DNA of 64,000 bases from JABMNT01 sp048262655 (GCA_048262655.1 JBLXEY010000003.1:186001-250000); one strand, 5' to 3'; shown: positions 52,509 through 62,266, counted from the stretch's first letter. Program-made: numbers and translations. Notes: generated by a model not told the origin, from the sequence alone.

Positions 52509-53552
52509 TTAGCCGTAGCGGTAAGGACGGCCCGCTTTTTCCATGGTTGCGTTATATTCTTTAAATATTTGTATGACCTTGGCTTTGGTTTCGGACTCTG
52601 CTGCAATCTCATCCCAGAACTTGAGAGCCGCTGTCTCTACTGTTGCCCATTCTTCATCAGGAATGGAGGTCAACTTCATTTTTGGACCCTGCGTCCGTAG
52701 CTGGGCTTCACCACCCCAATACCACCACTGACGATAATAATGGGAACTATCCATGGTTAGTTTCAACAGCTCCTTTAGATGGTCAGGCAGTTCTTGATAG
52801 CGGTCCATGTTTGCAAAGAACGAACCGGCCCAAGCACCAGAAATATTGTTGGTCAGGAAATAATTTGTAACGTCAGCCCAGCCAACGGTGTAGTCTTCGG
52901 TAATGCCGGACCAAGCAATCCCGTCAAGTTCGCCAGTTTGAACCGCGACTTCAATGTCTTCCCATGGCAGGGTTACGGGGACGACACCGAACTGGCTCAT
53001 AAAGCGACCGGCTGTTGGGAACGTGAAAACCCGTTTGCCCTTCAAGTCATCAAGGCTATTGATTGGGTCTTTCGTCGCAAAATGGCACGGGTCCCAAGCT
53101 CCTGCAGACAGGTGCTTGACGCCAACTTTTGAGTATTCCTGATCCCAGATTTCGTTCAAGCCGTACTGGTTGAACAGCACCGGTACATCCAGAGAGTAGC
53201 GGCTGGCAAATGGGAAGTAACCGCCAAATACCGTTACCTCGGTTGGCGATGCCATACTATCATCATCGGATTGAACGGCGTCGATGGTGCCGTTTTGCAT
53301 GGCCCGGAACAATTCGCCTGTTGGAACCAGCTGATCGGCGAAGAACAGTTCAATTTCCATTTCGTCTTTTGCAATTTTGTTGAAACTGTCAATCGCCGGC
53401 TTGATGACGTGTTCCGCCAAGGCCGGTCCGGCGTAGGTTTGCATCCGCCATTTGATTTTTGACTGAGCGTGAACAGCGGGGGCTGCAAGGGTCGAGGCCC
53501 CGGCAATTCCGGCTGCACCGGCTGTTGTTAAAAACTTCCGTCTTGTTGTCAT
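52509..53552 (-). CDS. TRAP transporter substrate-binding protein DctP
   Basis: A 347-residue binding protein with a twin-arginine-type signal (TTRRKFLTTAGAAGIAG and an AHAQ-like cleavage site), then the DctP fold with FADQLVPTGELFRAMQNG and a GKRVFTFPTAGRF segment that should supply the carboxylate-binding arginine. It delivers an organic-acid-type ligand to the DctQ/DctM permease. AAAGGAG precedes the ATG. The pattern with WSGITEDYTVGW resembles 2-oxo-acid-type members, but the ligand is not certain. Confidence 0.93.
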   Translation of the reverse strand: MTTRRKFLTTAGAAGIAGASTLAAPAVHAQSKIKWRMQTYAGPALAEHVIKPAIDSFNKIAKDEMEIELFFADQLVPTGELFRAMQNGTIDAVQSDDDSMASPTEVTVFGGYFPFASRYSLDVPVLFNQYGLNEIWDQEYSKVGVKHLSAGAWDPCHFATKDPINSLDDLKGKRVFTFPTAGRFMSQFGVVPVTLPWEDIEVAVQTGELDGIAWSGITEDYTVGWADVTNYFLTNNISGAWAGSFFANMDRYQELPDHLKELLKLTMDSSHYYRQWWYWGGEAQLRTQGPKMKLTSIPDEEWATVETAALKFWDEIAAESETKAKVIQIFKEYNATMEKAGRPYRYG

Positions 53553-53618
53553 CGTCTTCTCCTTTGGTTGGTTTTCCCTGTTAATAAAAATACTGTCTTT
53601 TTTATCCGTCCTGAATTT

Positions 53619-54941
53619 CTACTTGCCGTAAACATAGTTGGGGAGCCACAAAGCGATTTCCGGAAAGGCCATAATCAACCCGAGTGCCAACAGCATGACG
53701 CAGACAAACGGAAATATGGATCCATAGATATCGCGTAAGGTAATTTCAGGTGGCGCCATGGCGCGCATCAAAAATAGATTGTATCCGAAGGGCGGTGTCA
53801 TATAGGCAATCTGTGTTGTGATCGTATAAAGGACGCCGTACCAGACCAAATCAAACCCGAGTGCGTGAACCAGTGGAACATAGAGCGGTGCGACAATGAC
53901 CAGCATGGCTGTGTCATCCAGAAAAGTTCCCATTAGCAAAAAGGACAGTTGCATCAGCACCAGGATCATCCACGGATCAAGACCCAACTGTTCCGTAAAC
54001 AAATGATCGATCGCCTTGACCGCACCAAGCCCGTCGAACACGGCTCCAAAACAAAGGGCTGCCAAAATGATCCACATGAACATGCAGGAGATCGCAAGGG
54101 TCTGGCGAACACAGGTTTCCAATACGGTCTTGGTCATACGCCCTTTTAAAACAGCGGCCAAAAACGCGGTCATCGCGCCAATGGCTGAACTTTCAACAAG
54201 GCTGGTCCAGCCATTGACAAATGGAACCATCATGGCTGCAAAGATCGCAATGGGCAGGATACCCGCCTGTAATAAGCGAAGCTTTTCAGCCAGTGGGATG
54301 TTGCGCTCATCCTCAGGCAGCGCCGGCCCTAATTCCGGCTGCATCCGACAGCGTATATAAATATAGAGAATGAACATCGCAGCCATGATCAGGCCGGGAA
54401 CAACGCCGGCGAGCCATAGCTGGCCGACCGGCTGCCGCGCGATCATTGCATAAAGAACAAGAACAACCGACGGCGGCACCAGAATCCCCAGGGAAGACCC
54501 CGCCTGCACCACCCCTGTGACCATTCTTTTGTCGTAACCTCGCCGCAACAATTCGGGCAACGCAATGGTCGCACCAATAGCCATTCCGGCAACGGATAAT
54601 CCGTTCATGGCTGAGACCAGAACCATTAATCCAATGGTGCCGATTGCCAGACCACCGCGAACCGGCCCCATCCAGACATGAAACATTTTGTAAAGGTCAT
54701 CAGCAATCTTCGATTCCGATAAGATATAGCCCATAAAAATGAACATCGGCAGCGTTAAAAGCGGATACCATTTCATCAATTTCATTGCTGAAGAGAACGG
54801 GATGTTAAAACCGCCGGTTCCCCATAGGGTCATCGCTGCAATCGCCCCGACGGCACCGATCGCACCGAATACCCGTTGACCGGTCATCAGCATCAGCATC
54901 ATCGATGAAAACATTAGGATGGCGATAAATTCATAGGGCAT
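53619..54941 (-). CDS. TRAP transporter large permease DctM
   Basis: A 440-residue multi-spanning DctM with VSAMNGLSVAGMAIGATIALPELLRRGYDKRM-type scaffold (GLSVAGMAIGA near one-third) and GTFLDDTAMLVIVAPLYVPL. The frame extends to 55046, but the ATG at 54941 (MPYEFIAI) overlaps the dctQ stop and is the usual family start. It moves the ligand with sodium. Confidence 0.94.
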   Translation of the reverse strand: MPYEFIAILMFSSMMLMLMTGQRVFGAIGAVGAIAAMTLWGTGGFNIPFSSAMKLMKWYPLLTLPMFIFMGYILSESKIADDLYKMFHVWMGPVRGGLAIGTIGLMVLVSAMNGLSVAGMAIGATIALPELLRRGYDKRMVTGVVQAGSSLGILVPPSVVLVLYAMIARQPVGQLWLAGVVPGLIMAAMFILYIYIRCRMQPELGPALPEDERNIPLAEKLRLLQAGILPIAIFAAMMVPFVNGWTSLVESSAIGAMTAFLAAVLKGRMTKTVLETCVRQTLAISCMFMWIILAALCFGAVFDGLGAVKAIDHLFTEQLGLDPWMILVLMQLSFLLMGTFLDDTAMLVIVAPLYVPLVHALGFDLVWYGVLYTITTQIAYMTPPFGYNLFLMRAMAPPEITLRDIYGSIFPFVCVMLLALGLIMAFPEIALWLPNYVYGK

Positions 54942-55447
54942 CAGAGTTTCAACCCCTTGAGTTTGGCGATGTCCTTGATCAATTCTGAAATGGACTGCAA
55001 CAGCATTAGAAAAATCCCAATGCACATGATTACTTTGATCGGCCACATATAGGGTCGCCAGGCGGTTGGGCTACGCTCATTGTACTTAAACGAATAGGTG
55101 GTGCTATCGATGCCGCCATAGAGCAGGACACCTAGATAAAAAATGAGAAACAGAACGGTGATGGCATCAATGGACGCTTTCTTCTTGTCGGACCATCTTC
55201 CATAGAACAGGTCCATCCGCACATTCGCGCCCAATTGAATGGAGTAGGGACCGCCCAAAATATAATAGGCGACCATAGCAAATTGGGCGATTTCAAGTGT
55301 CCATAAGGACGGCAGAAAAAATGTTTTGGAAATTGAGGACCACAACAGAATCGCTACCATAACGAAAATACCGTACATCATGATGCGGCCCAACCGATAG
55401 TTCAGGCCATCAACAACCCGGACATAGGTTTTAATGATATTGGGCAT
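54941..55447 (-). CDS. TRAP transporter small permease DctQ
   Basis: A 168-residue protein with four membrane spans and the DctQ pattern (RLGRIMMYGIFVMVAILLW, GANVRMDLFYGRWS). It overlaps the amidohydrolase gene upstream by 17 bases and dctM downstream by one base, so all four genes form one operon. Confidence 0.93.
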   Translation of the reverse strand: MPNIIKTYVRVVDGLNYRLGRIMMYGIFVMVAILLWSSISKTFFLPSLWTLEIAQFAMVAYYILGGPYSIQLGANVRMDLFYGRWSDKKKASIDAITVLFLIFYLGVLLYGGIDSTTYSFKYNERSPTAWRPYMWPIKVIMCIGIFLMLLQSISELIKDIAKLKGLKL

Positions 55448-56231
55448 GAAGGTCTCCAGACATCGGCTGAGGCAAGATCATTTTCGCGGCCTCACTCAAT
55501 GCGCGGGCAAGAGCTGATGCAATCGTGCGCTGGTCACGTTGTGTGCGAATGAGATCATTTCTAATTTCGATCATCACATTGGCAAGATTGTTTTTAACGC
55601 CATGTGTTCTGATCGTATGGGTAACGCCGTCACTTGCCTTATAGGGACGGTTCCGTCTGGCGCGTTTGCCAGCGATCGTCCCCAGGCTAAGCAGTGCATC
55701 TGCCAAACGGCAATCTTCGTCATGGATAACGCCAACTTCAACATCGCGAACCTGATCATTATAGATGGGTGTAAAGCTATGGATGGTGACCAAAATTTTC
55801 GAACCGTCCTCGATGCAACCGGCAACGACATTACAAAAAGGTTGGTAGTAGGTTTGCACACGGTTTTCGATGTCCGCCGGTTTTAAGAAGCGATTACCCG
55901 GTATTTCAGTTTTTTCGCTTCGCTCAGGTATCGCATCAGCCCTGTCCGGCGAACGGTTGCAGTCGTAAACCAGGCGCGATACCCGACTGAAAATATACGG
56001 TGCATCAAGGGCGCGGCTTAAATATTCGCAAACCTCATGAGCGCCTGGGTCCCAGGCAATATGGCTATCGATTTCCGTTTCCGATAAGCCTAACCCGTTC
56101 AAAGTGTCAGGTATGTGATTGGAGGCATGCTCACAAACCAAAAGGAACGGCGACGCTCCGTTTGGGTTCATAAGTTCTACGGGCGATATGCGTGCTGCAG
56201 AACCAGAGAAAGGGTTTGTGTTTCTAGTCAC
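55431..56231 (-). CDS. N-formylglutamate amidohydrolase family protein
   Basis: The 266-residue protein has LLVCEHASNHIP, HIAWDPGAHEV, VYDCNRSPDRADAIPE and VTIHSFTPIY, the pattern of N-formylglutamate deformylases (HutG type). These metal enzymes split N-formylglutamate to glutamate and formate, or act on similar N-acyl amino acids. No other histidine-degradation gene is nearby. The start is GTG. As first gene of a TRAP operon it may process the imported compound. Confidence 0.88.
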   Translation of the reverse strand: MTRNTNPFSGSAARISPVELMNPNGASPFLLVCEHASNHIPDTLNGLGLSETEIDSHIAWDPGAHEVCEYLSRALDAPYIFSRVSRLVYDCNRSPDRADAIPERSEKTEIPGNRFLKPADIENRVQTYYQPFCNVVAGCIEDGSKILVTIHSFTPIYNDQVRDVEVGVIHDEDCRLADALLSLGTIAGKRARRNRPYKASDGVTHTIRTHGVKNNLANVMIEIRNDLIRTQRDQRTIASALARALSEAAKMILPQPMSGDLHAQYH

Positions 56232-56348
56232 TTGTTGCCCCCATCAGTCGATGATTCTTTAATCTGACCGAATCGTCAACCGTTTATTGAAAAATTTTCT
56301 TCACCTCTTGTTGATATGTTGATATACCCATCAAATGGGAGAATTGGT

Positions 56349-57221
56349 TTGTCTTCAGATACCGAGACCATAGAAGAACGCCTGCATCGCTTTTTTGATG
56401 TCCTGACACGGGCCGAACGGCAATTGGCGGACTCGCTGCTTGAAAACTATCCCGTTTCCGGATTGGGGACCATCACGACGGTGGCAGAAAATGCTCGTGT
56501 CTCAACGCCGACCGTGGCGCGCATGGTGCAAAAAATTGGTTACACGGGGTTTCCTGAATTTCAGGCGAAGCTCCGGCTGGAGCTGGATGCAAAAATTTCC
56601 AATCCGATTACCAAGCACGATATTTGGGCCGAGAAAGCACCTGAGGCGCATATTTTAAACCGCTTTACGGATGCGGTTTTGGGAAATATTCGGCAATCTC
56701 TCGCGCAAATTGAAACAGAGACGTTTGACCTGAGCTGCCAGCTCCTTGCCGACCGTGAACGAGCCGTGCATATCGTTGGTGGCCGGATAACACGCGCCAT
56801 AGCGGACTATTTCTTCCTTCACATGCAAGTTATCCGCAAAGGTGTTACCCACATTCAATCCAACTCAAACACTTGGCCACACTACCTCCTTGATGTGAAT
56901 GAAGGCGATGTCCTCGTTATTTTTGACCTGCGCCGCTACGAAAACAGTACGTTGAAGTTAGCAGAAATGGCATCCAAGCGCGGGGCCAAAATCATCTTGT
57001 TTACGGATCAATGGCGTTCACCCGTCAGTAAATATGCGGATCATTGTTTCTGTAGTCGGACCGCCGTCCCTTCGGCATGGGACAGTTCGGTCGTCACGCT
57101 GCTGATGTTAGAGACGATTATTGCCAAAGTGCAAGAGGGCACATGGCCGGACACACGGGCACGGATGGAAGCCCTTGAAGATATGTTTGATCAAACCCGC
57201 ATGTTTCGGAAGTTTACGTGA
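56349..57221 (+). CDS. RpiR/MurR family transcriptional regulator
   Basis: The protein has an N-terminal HTH_6 domain (LTRAERQLADSLLENYP, VSTPTVARMVQKIGYTGFPEF) and a C-terminal SIS sugar-isomerase domain (VHIVGGRITRAIADYF and GDVLVIFDLRRYENS). It probably senses a phosphosugar or another small ligand. The frame opens at ATG 56316, but TTG at 56349 has GGGAGA six bases ahead and seems better. It is divergent from the amidohydrolase-TRAP operon, which it likely controls. Confidence 0.88.
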   Translation: MSSDTETIEERLHRFFDVLTRAERQLADSLLENYPVSGLGTITTVAENARVSTPTVARMVQKIGYTGFPEFQAKLRLELDAKISNPITKHDIWAEKAPEAHILNRFTDAVLGNIRQSLAQIETETFDLSCQLLADRERAVHIVGGRITRAIADYFFLHMQVIRKGVTHIQSNSNTWPHYLLDVNEGDVLVIFDLRRYENSTLKLAEMASKRGAKIILFTDQWRSPVSKYADHCFCSRTAVPSAWDSSVVTLLMLETIIAKVQEGTWPDTRARMEALEDMFDQTRMFRKFT

Positions 57222-57261
57222 TCGCAAGGATCAAACGAAAATCAGATTGGGTATGCGGGCG

Positions 57262-57780
57262 TTATTTAAGTTCTTCGCCCCGATAAACGCCCCAGACGTC
57301 GACCCGCCGCAACCAGCCATTGAGACCGCTCACCTCAACCTTACACCAGCTTGATGAGCCCTCGCATTCGAGGAATTGTCCAATGACACCGGGCTCAACT
57401 TTAGCTTTCGGTGCGCTTTGGCTGTCGGGAGAATTACGAATGGTTCGCTCGGCCCCGATCACGACAAAGTTTCTTTTTCCACTGAGCATTGACTGATGAA
57501 TCCAGCCCTGTGTTCCTTGCCAGTCCCGCACTTTTCTCCAGGTTCCATATTCGGCGATAATTTCCGCCGGTAAGCCTTGGCGCCTATAAACCCACTCAAC
57601 AGGATACTGTACGCCCGGTCCGGCCCGCATGTTCACCTCGTCGGCCCGGAAGGTGACAAATCGCGGCAATGGAAGGCCGGAACTGCGGTTCTGCGCAAAA
57701 GCATTCATAGCTGGCAAGAGGACGCCACCGGTCAAAATGGCCAAGAGTACAAGCCGAGCCAAAAGCGGTTGGGACTTCAT
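57262..57780 (-). CDS. Exported SH3-domain protein
   Basis: A 172-residue protein with a signal peptide (LLARLVLLAILTGGVLL...AFAQ) and two bacterial SH3-like repeats: VNMRAGPGVQYPVEWVYRR with WRKVRDWQGTQGWIH, and EPGVIGQFLECEGSSSWCKVEVSGLNGWL. Such domains bind peptidoglycan or proteins in the periplasm. The cellular role is unknown. It ends convergently to the regulator gene. Confidence 0.85.
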   Translation of the reverse strand: MKSQPLLARLVLLAILTGGVLLPAMNAFAQNRSSGLPLPRFVTFRADEVNMRAGPGVQYPVEWVYRRQGLPAEIIAEYGTWRKVRDWQGTQGWIHQSMLSGKRNFVVIGAERTIRNSPDSQSAPKAKVEPGVIGQFLECEGSSSWCKVEVSGLNGWLRRVDVWGVYRGEELK

Positions 57781-57871
57781 ATAGCAATAACTTTCTGTCT
57801 ATCAATTACGTCAAGACTAAGCCCATGACGTGGAATTTCCGTTATCATAGATGCTTTGCGTTGACAGACCG

Positions 57872-58999
57872 TTAACGCGATAAAAAGGGCAGTAGATGAA
57901 CCAGAACCTGTTCGGCCTGTTCTTGCTGGACCCAGTGACCCGCGCCATCAATCAAATGAGCCCCTTGCATCTGGGTGCAGGTTTGCGATTGCATTTGCTC
58001 ATAGTCTCCGGGTTTTTGATAGACGCCCCAGTCCTGCGCGCCGGCAATAAAGAGCGACGGCTGGTCAATTGTTTTGCCCGAGAATACTTTTAAATCCGTG
58101 GCATTCAGGCCGCTGGTCACGCACCGATACCACTGGAACCCCCCTTGAAAACCGGTCTTTGCATACATCTGGCTATAGATCTGCAATTCGTCGTCTGGCA
58201 ACCAGGAATTTGCAGAAACTTCCTGGTCAGTGGGCATTTCTGCAGCCACCGTTTCGGCCATGCCGGCATCCAGGTCCATTATATAATAGGTCGGCATTTC
58301 GGCTGCCGCTTCAGCTGTCCAGCCGGAAAGCCGATAGGGCCGGTTTTCAGCCCAATCGGCGCTTTTATGATGATAGTAGGCGCGCATAAAATTATGGATG
58401 CCTTGTGATGCAAATTGCATGTTGGCATTGGCTTCAGGGGTCGAATAATACCACTGATAATGTTTGCGCGGTCGTTGCAGGTTCGCCAGCCCTTTATGGA
58501 TATCGGGTGCTGGTGACGTGTCGGACCCAAATAAAAGGGAGGATGATCCGGCGAACGGGGCACTCATCAAGACAACCGACTTGAATACGTCTGGCCGAAT
58601 AAGGGCGCAATAGGCAGCAACGGGAGAGCCGAAATCATGACCAATGACGGAATGGACCTCAGGAATCCCAAGTTTTGCCAATAAACCAAGCACGTCAGTT
58701 ACGAGATTGACGAAGCGAAACGGAGCGAGATCGCCGTCATAGTCATCGCTCCAGCCCGTCGTCAGCCCATACCCTCTCTGGTCGGGTGCGATGACATGGT
58801 AACCGGCTGCGGCTAACGGCCCCATGATCTTTCGCCAGCTGAATGCCAATTCGGGAAATCCGTGCAAGAGAAGAAGTGCCGGGCGCCCACCCGTTTCATA
58901 TCCGGCTTCGAGAAAGTGCATTTGCAAACCATTCCCGTTATCAAGGAACCGAGACCGGACGCCTTTTGGTAGCGATTTTTCGATGAGATGTTGTTCCAT
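57872..58999 (-). CDS. Alpha/beta hydrolase, epoxide hydrolase-like
   Basis: A 375-residue alpha/beta hydrolase with HGFPE (46-50), DQRGYGLT, the nucleophile elbow GHDFGS with Asp122, and the catalytic H355 in GAGHWVQQE. An Asp nucleophile points to epoxide hydrolase or dehalogenase-type chemistry rather than an esterase. The cap region is long (about 140-260). AGGAGGGG precedes the ATG. It stands alone, 92 bases upstream of the SH3 gene, so the substrate cannot be guessed from context. Confidence 0.87.
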   Translation of the reverse strand: MEQHLIEKSLPKGVRSRFLDNGNGLQMHFLEAGYETGGRPALLLLHGFPELAFSWRKIMGPLAAAGYHVIAPDQRGYGLTTGWSDDYDGDLAPFRFVNLVTDVLGLLAKLGIPEVHSVIGHDFGSPVAAYCALIRPDVFKSVVLMSAPFAGSSSLLFGSDTSPAPDIHKGLANLQRPRKHYQWYYSTPEANANMQFASQGIHNFMRAYYHHKSADWAENRPYRLSGWTAEAAAEMPTYYIMDLDAGMAETVAAEMPTDQEVSANSWLPDDELQIYSQMYAKTGFQGGFQWYRCVTSGLNATDLKVFSGKTIDQPSLFIAGAQDWGVYQKPGDYEQMQSQTCTQMQGAHLIDGAGHWVQQEQAEQVLVHLLPFLSR

Positions 59000-59164
59000 G
59001 ATGTCCCCCTCCTGTGTTGATCCCTGCTATTATGATCAAGCCCAAGCCCCATGAACACCGTTTTAAGAATGTGTTCTTACAGATGCAATTTTCAGACATA
59101 CTGGACATGGCCTTAATGGGTTGCTATGGCGAATGGATACAAGCGTAGTTCGAAAGGTAAACGC

Positions 59165-60151
59165 ATGCCAAATGCCAAACCCCGCGTGGTGATTACTCGT
59201 AAACTCCCCGATTCCATCGAAACACGTATGATGGAACTTTTTGACGTCGAGTTGAACCTAGACGACACCCCCTTTTCGAAAGCCCAGATGATTGAAGCCG
59301 TAAAAAAGGCGGATGTTCTTGTACCCACCCTGACGGACGACATTGATGCAGGCATACTGGCTCAGGCGGGCGAGAACCTTAAGCTTATTGCTAACTATGG
59401 CGCTGGCGTCGACCACATTGATTTGGCGACGGCCCGGCAGCGGGGCATTCTGGTCACGAATACGCCGGACGTTCTGACCGAAGATACTGCAGACATGACC
59501 ATGGCTTTAATTCTCGCTGTGCCACGGCGTTTGTCAGAAGGGGAGCGCAATCTAAGGGCCGGAAAGTGGACAGGCTGGGCACCGACCTGGATGCAGGGTC
59601 ACCGCATTTATGGCAAGCGTTTGGGCATTATCGGAATGGGCCGAATTGGACAGGCGGTCGCTCGCCGCGCCAAAGGGTTTGGGTTGTCTATCCATTATCA
59701 TAATCGCAAAAGGCTGCATGAGGATATTGAAGATAATCTTGAGGCGACTTATTGGGAAAGCCTTGATCAGATGCTGGCGCGCATGGACTTCATTTCTGTT
59801 AATTGCCCCCATACGCCTGCGACCTATCACCTGTTATCAGCACGTCGGCTAAAGCTGTTGCAGCCGCATGCTGTGCTGGTTAACACCGCGCGCGGGGAGG
59901 TCATTGATGAGAACGCGCTGACACGGATGCTGGGCGCTGGTGCTATCGCCGGGGCGGGACTGGATGTCTTCGAAAACGAACCGGCAATTAACCCGAAATT
60001 GCTGGCAATGGAAAACGTTGTTCTATTGCCGCATATGGGGTCTGCGACATTTGAAGCCAGAATTGATATGGGTGAGAAGGTTCTGGTTAACATTAAAACC
60101 TTTAGCGATGGGCACACACCGCCAGATCGTGTTATAAGCGGAAGTTTCTAG
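59165..60151 (+). CDS. D-2-hydroxyacid dehydrogenase (glyoxylate/hydroxypyruvate reductase-like)
   Basis: The protein (328 residues) has the NAD-binding GMGRIGQAVARRAKGFG, and the catalytic residues in VNTARGEVIDE (Arg), LDVFENEP (Glu) and LPHMGSATFEAR (His). It reduces a 2-oxoacid such as glyoxylate or hydroxypyruvate. I start at ATG 59165, which has GAAAGG eight bases ahead; the ATG at 59126 adds a basic stretch outside the family. Confidence 0.92.
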   Translation: MPNAKPRVVITRKLPDSIETRMMELFDVELNLDDTPFSKAQMIEAVKKADVLVPTLTDDIDAGILAQAGENLKLIANYGAGVDHIDLATARQRGILVTNTPDVLTEDTADMTMALILAVPRRLSEGERNLRAGKWTGWAPTWMQGHRIYGKRLGIIGMGRIGQAVARRAKGFGLSIHYHNRKRLHEDIEDNLEATYWESLDQMLARMDFISVNCPHTPATYHLLSARRLKLLQPHAVLVNTARGEVIDENALTRMLGAGAIAGAGLDVFENEPAINPKLLAMENVVLLPHMGSATFEARIDMGEKVLVNIKTFSDGHTPPDRVISGSF

Positions 60152-60172
60152 GATATTTAAGAAGCGGGGGAA

Positions 60173-61000
60173 ATGATGGACGATCAAAATCCGGTACAGG
60201 GTCGCTACGGTCTTGATCTTGATCTTCCAGATGACATTCCGGCCTCCGTTCGCGCGTTATTGCAGCGGCGTGTTATTCGCAAATTTACCTCCGATCCCAT
60301 TTCTGATAAGACGATGTCTTTGCTTCTGAGTGCCGCCCAGTCGGCACCCACGAAATCTAATTTACAGCAATATTCTATCCTTATTATTCGAGATGTTTCG
60401 ATTAGAGATCGAGTTGCGGACCTTGTTCCGTCGATGCCCTGGATGAAAACAGCTCCGGTTATTGCCGTTTTTTTAGGTGACGTCAGACGTATTCGGCGAT
60501 TGGCGGAACTGCGCGGCCACGCCTACCAGAATAATAACGCCGATACTTTTATGAATGCCGCCGTTGACGCAGCGCTCGCTATGCAGTGCTTTATTACCGC
60601 AGCTGATCACATGGGGCTTGGGACCTGCCCTATCAGTTATGTCCGGAACCGGATTGATGATCTTGCAGAAATATTGGCATTGCCGAAGGGGGTTTTCCCC
60701 ATAGCAGGGCTATGCGTCGGTTATCCCGATGACGCGGGTTATGTCTCTATGCGGTTACCGCAAAAAATTGTGGTTCATCAGGATCAATATGACGATCGTG
60801 ATTTGGAAGTAGATATCGAAGACTACGATGACCGCGCCCACGAACGTTTCGCCTTGTCACCTGCCAAGCAGCGCCATACGGATAAATATGGTGTATTGGA
60901 AAAATGTACGTGGTCAGAGAACGTTTCGCGCCAGCTGTCGCTTCCAGAGCGAGAGGGGTTTGCTGCTTTTTTGAAGCGCCAGGGAATTGATCTCGATTAA
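60173..61000 (+). CDS. Nitroreductase family flavoprotein
   Basis: A 275-residue FMN-fold protein with QRRVIRKFTSDPISD, LLSAAQSAPTKSNLQQYSILI and the glycine-containing DHMGLGTCPISYVRNRID. It likely reduces nitro compounds, quinones or flavins with NAD(P)H; the natural substrate is unknown. GGGGGA precedes the ATG. It follows the dehydrogenase gene by 21 bases and may be cotranscribed. Confidence 0.9.
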   Translation: MMDDQNPVQGRYGLDLDLPDDIPASVRALLQRRVIRKFTSDPISDKTMSLLLSAAQSAPTKSNLQQYSILIIRDVSIRDRVADLVPSMPWMKTAPVIAVFLGDVRRIRRLAELRGHAYQNNNADTFMNAAVDAALAMQCFITAADHMGLGTCPISYVRNRIDDLAEILALPKGVFPIAGLCVGYPDDAGYVSMRLPQKIVVHQDQYDDRDLEVDIEDYDDRAHERFALSPAKQRHTDKYGVLEKCTWSENVSRQLSLPEREGFAAFLKRQGIDLD

Positions 61001-61026
61001 GGCTCACGCCAAACGTAAGCCCGTTT
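61001..61026. terminator. Weak terminator-like hairpin between convergent genes
   Basis: GGCTCACG (61001-61008) pairs with CGTAAGCC (61014-61021) with one A-C mismatch and a 5-base loop, followed by CGTTTCT. It sits exactly between the stops of the nitroreductase gene and the DsrE-like gene. Confidence 0.4.
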
Positions 61027-61470
61027 CTATATATAAATGATAGAGCCGTCTTTGGAGGCGTCGTTCAGAAATGTAACGACGCCCGATATCTCGATTTCAA
61101 TATCCTGCCGCAGTGCCTGACGCTCAAAGCCTTTTGCTCGCAGCCCCATTTCGCAAACCATGAACCGAACACCGAAAGCGGAACAGGCTTCCAGGAGTTC
61201 TTCAAAACATCCGACACCGTTTTCTTTATAGAACCGATCGCGCTGGGCGCCCGTTCCCGGTTCATCTGACAGCGGCATGTCACGCCAGGACTTGACCTCT
61301 GCCTGTTGGCTATCCATCAAAGCCTGACAGGCACCCATAGTGAAAAACAGGGTTGCCTGTTTACCGATGGCAGCGGCTGCAGACGCCATGACCAGCGCAT
61401 AATGAACCTTGTCGAAATGAGGGTCGGAAACAACAAGAGACAGTTTGTCCGGTGACGACTTAGTGCTCAT
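61027..61470 (-). CDS. DsrE-like sulfur-relay protein
   Basis: The protein (147 residues) has the DsrE fold pattern: LSLVVSDPHFDKVHYALVMASAAAA, TLFFTMGACQAL, then ELLEACSAFGVRFMVCEMGLRA. Cysteines in the last two segments could carry persulfide. The frame extends to 61500, but ATG 61470 is the natural start, overlapping the moeB-like gene by 11 bases. As last gene of the cysK operon, a role in moving sulfur is likely. Confidence 0.82.
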   Translation of the reverse strand: MSTKSSPDKLSLVVSDPHFDKVHYALVMASAAAAIGKQATLFFTMGACQALMDSQQAEVKSWRDMPLSDEPGTGAQRDRFYKENGVGCFEELLEACSAFGVRFMVCEMGLRAKGFERQALRQDIEIEISGVVTFLNDASKDGSIIYI

Positions 61471-62266
61471 GAACTGATAAATCCGTGTGAGTCGGCGCAT
61501 CGCCGCAAACCGGGCATCCCGGATCTCTTTTGACTTTTATTTTACGGAATGAGGAACCCAGCCCGTCGCAGATTAAAAGTGAGCCAGACAAGCTTTCGCC
61601 TATGCCCATCAGTTCTTTCAATATTTCGGACGCCTGCATGGAACCAATCATGCCACAAAGTGCGCCCAGAACCCCGGCTTGTGCGCACGACGGAACCTGC
61701 CCTTCCGGTGGTGGTTCACGAAAAATACAACGATAACAGGGACCGGCGTTCCCGGATGCATCATGAACATGCGGCTTGAACGTTGCGACCTGCCCATCAA
61801 ATCTCAAAATGGCGCCAGAGACCAATGTCTTTTTGGCAAAGAAACAGGCATCATTTACCAGGAACCGGGTCGCAAAATTATCGCTGCCATCGGCTACCAG
61901 ATCATATTGCTCTATTAGTTCCATGGCATTGGCGACGGTAAAGCGTGTTTTATGAGGAACCAGCTTAACATCGGGATTGATGTCTTTGACGGACTCTGCA
62001 GCACTATCGACTTTTAACCGGCCAATATCGCTTGTCGTATGAATGACCTGGCGTTGAAGATTCGACAGATCAACAACGTCGTCATCAACAACTCCGATGG
62101 TGCCGACGCCGGCCGCTGCCAGGTACTGGATGAGTGGTGACCCCAATCCACCCGCTCCAATAATCAACACCTTTGACTCCAGAAGTTTCTTCTGTCCATC
62201 GCCCCCAACCTCGCGAAGGAGGATATGACGCGCGTATCGGTTGATCTGGTCTTCGCTAAAATCCAT
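61460..62266 (-). CDS. MoeB/ThiF-type adenylyltransferase
   Basis: A 268-residue E1-like enzyme: ATP-site GAGGLGSP (37-44), DDDVVDLSNLQRQ and the ADGSDNFATRFLVND block. Zinc cysteines C177-x2-C180 and C251-x2-C254 are present, and C194 in VPSCAQAG is a candidate sulfur or thioester site. It adenylates the C-terminal glycine of a small sulfur carrier such as MoaD or ThiS. No rhodanese domain is attached. It starts one base into the cysK stop (TAATG). Confidence 0.93.
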   Translation of the reverse strand: MDFSEDQINRYARHILLREVGGDGQKKLLESKVLIIGAGGLGSPLIQYLAAAGVGTIGVVDDDVVDLSNLQRQVIHTTSDIGRLKVDSAAESVKDINPDVKLVPHKTRFTVANAMELIEQYDLVADGSDNFATRFLVNDACFFAKKTLVSGAILRFDGQVATFKPHVHDASGNAGPCYRCIFREPPPEGQVPSCAQAGVLGALCGMIGSMQASEILKELMGIGESLSGSLLICDGLGSSFRKIKVKRDPGCPVCGDAPTHTDLSVHEH

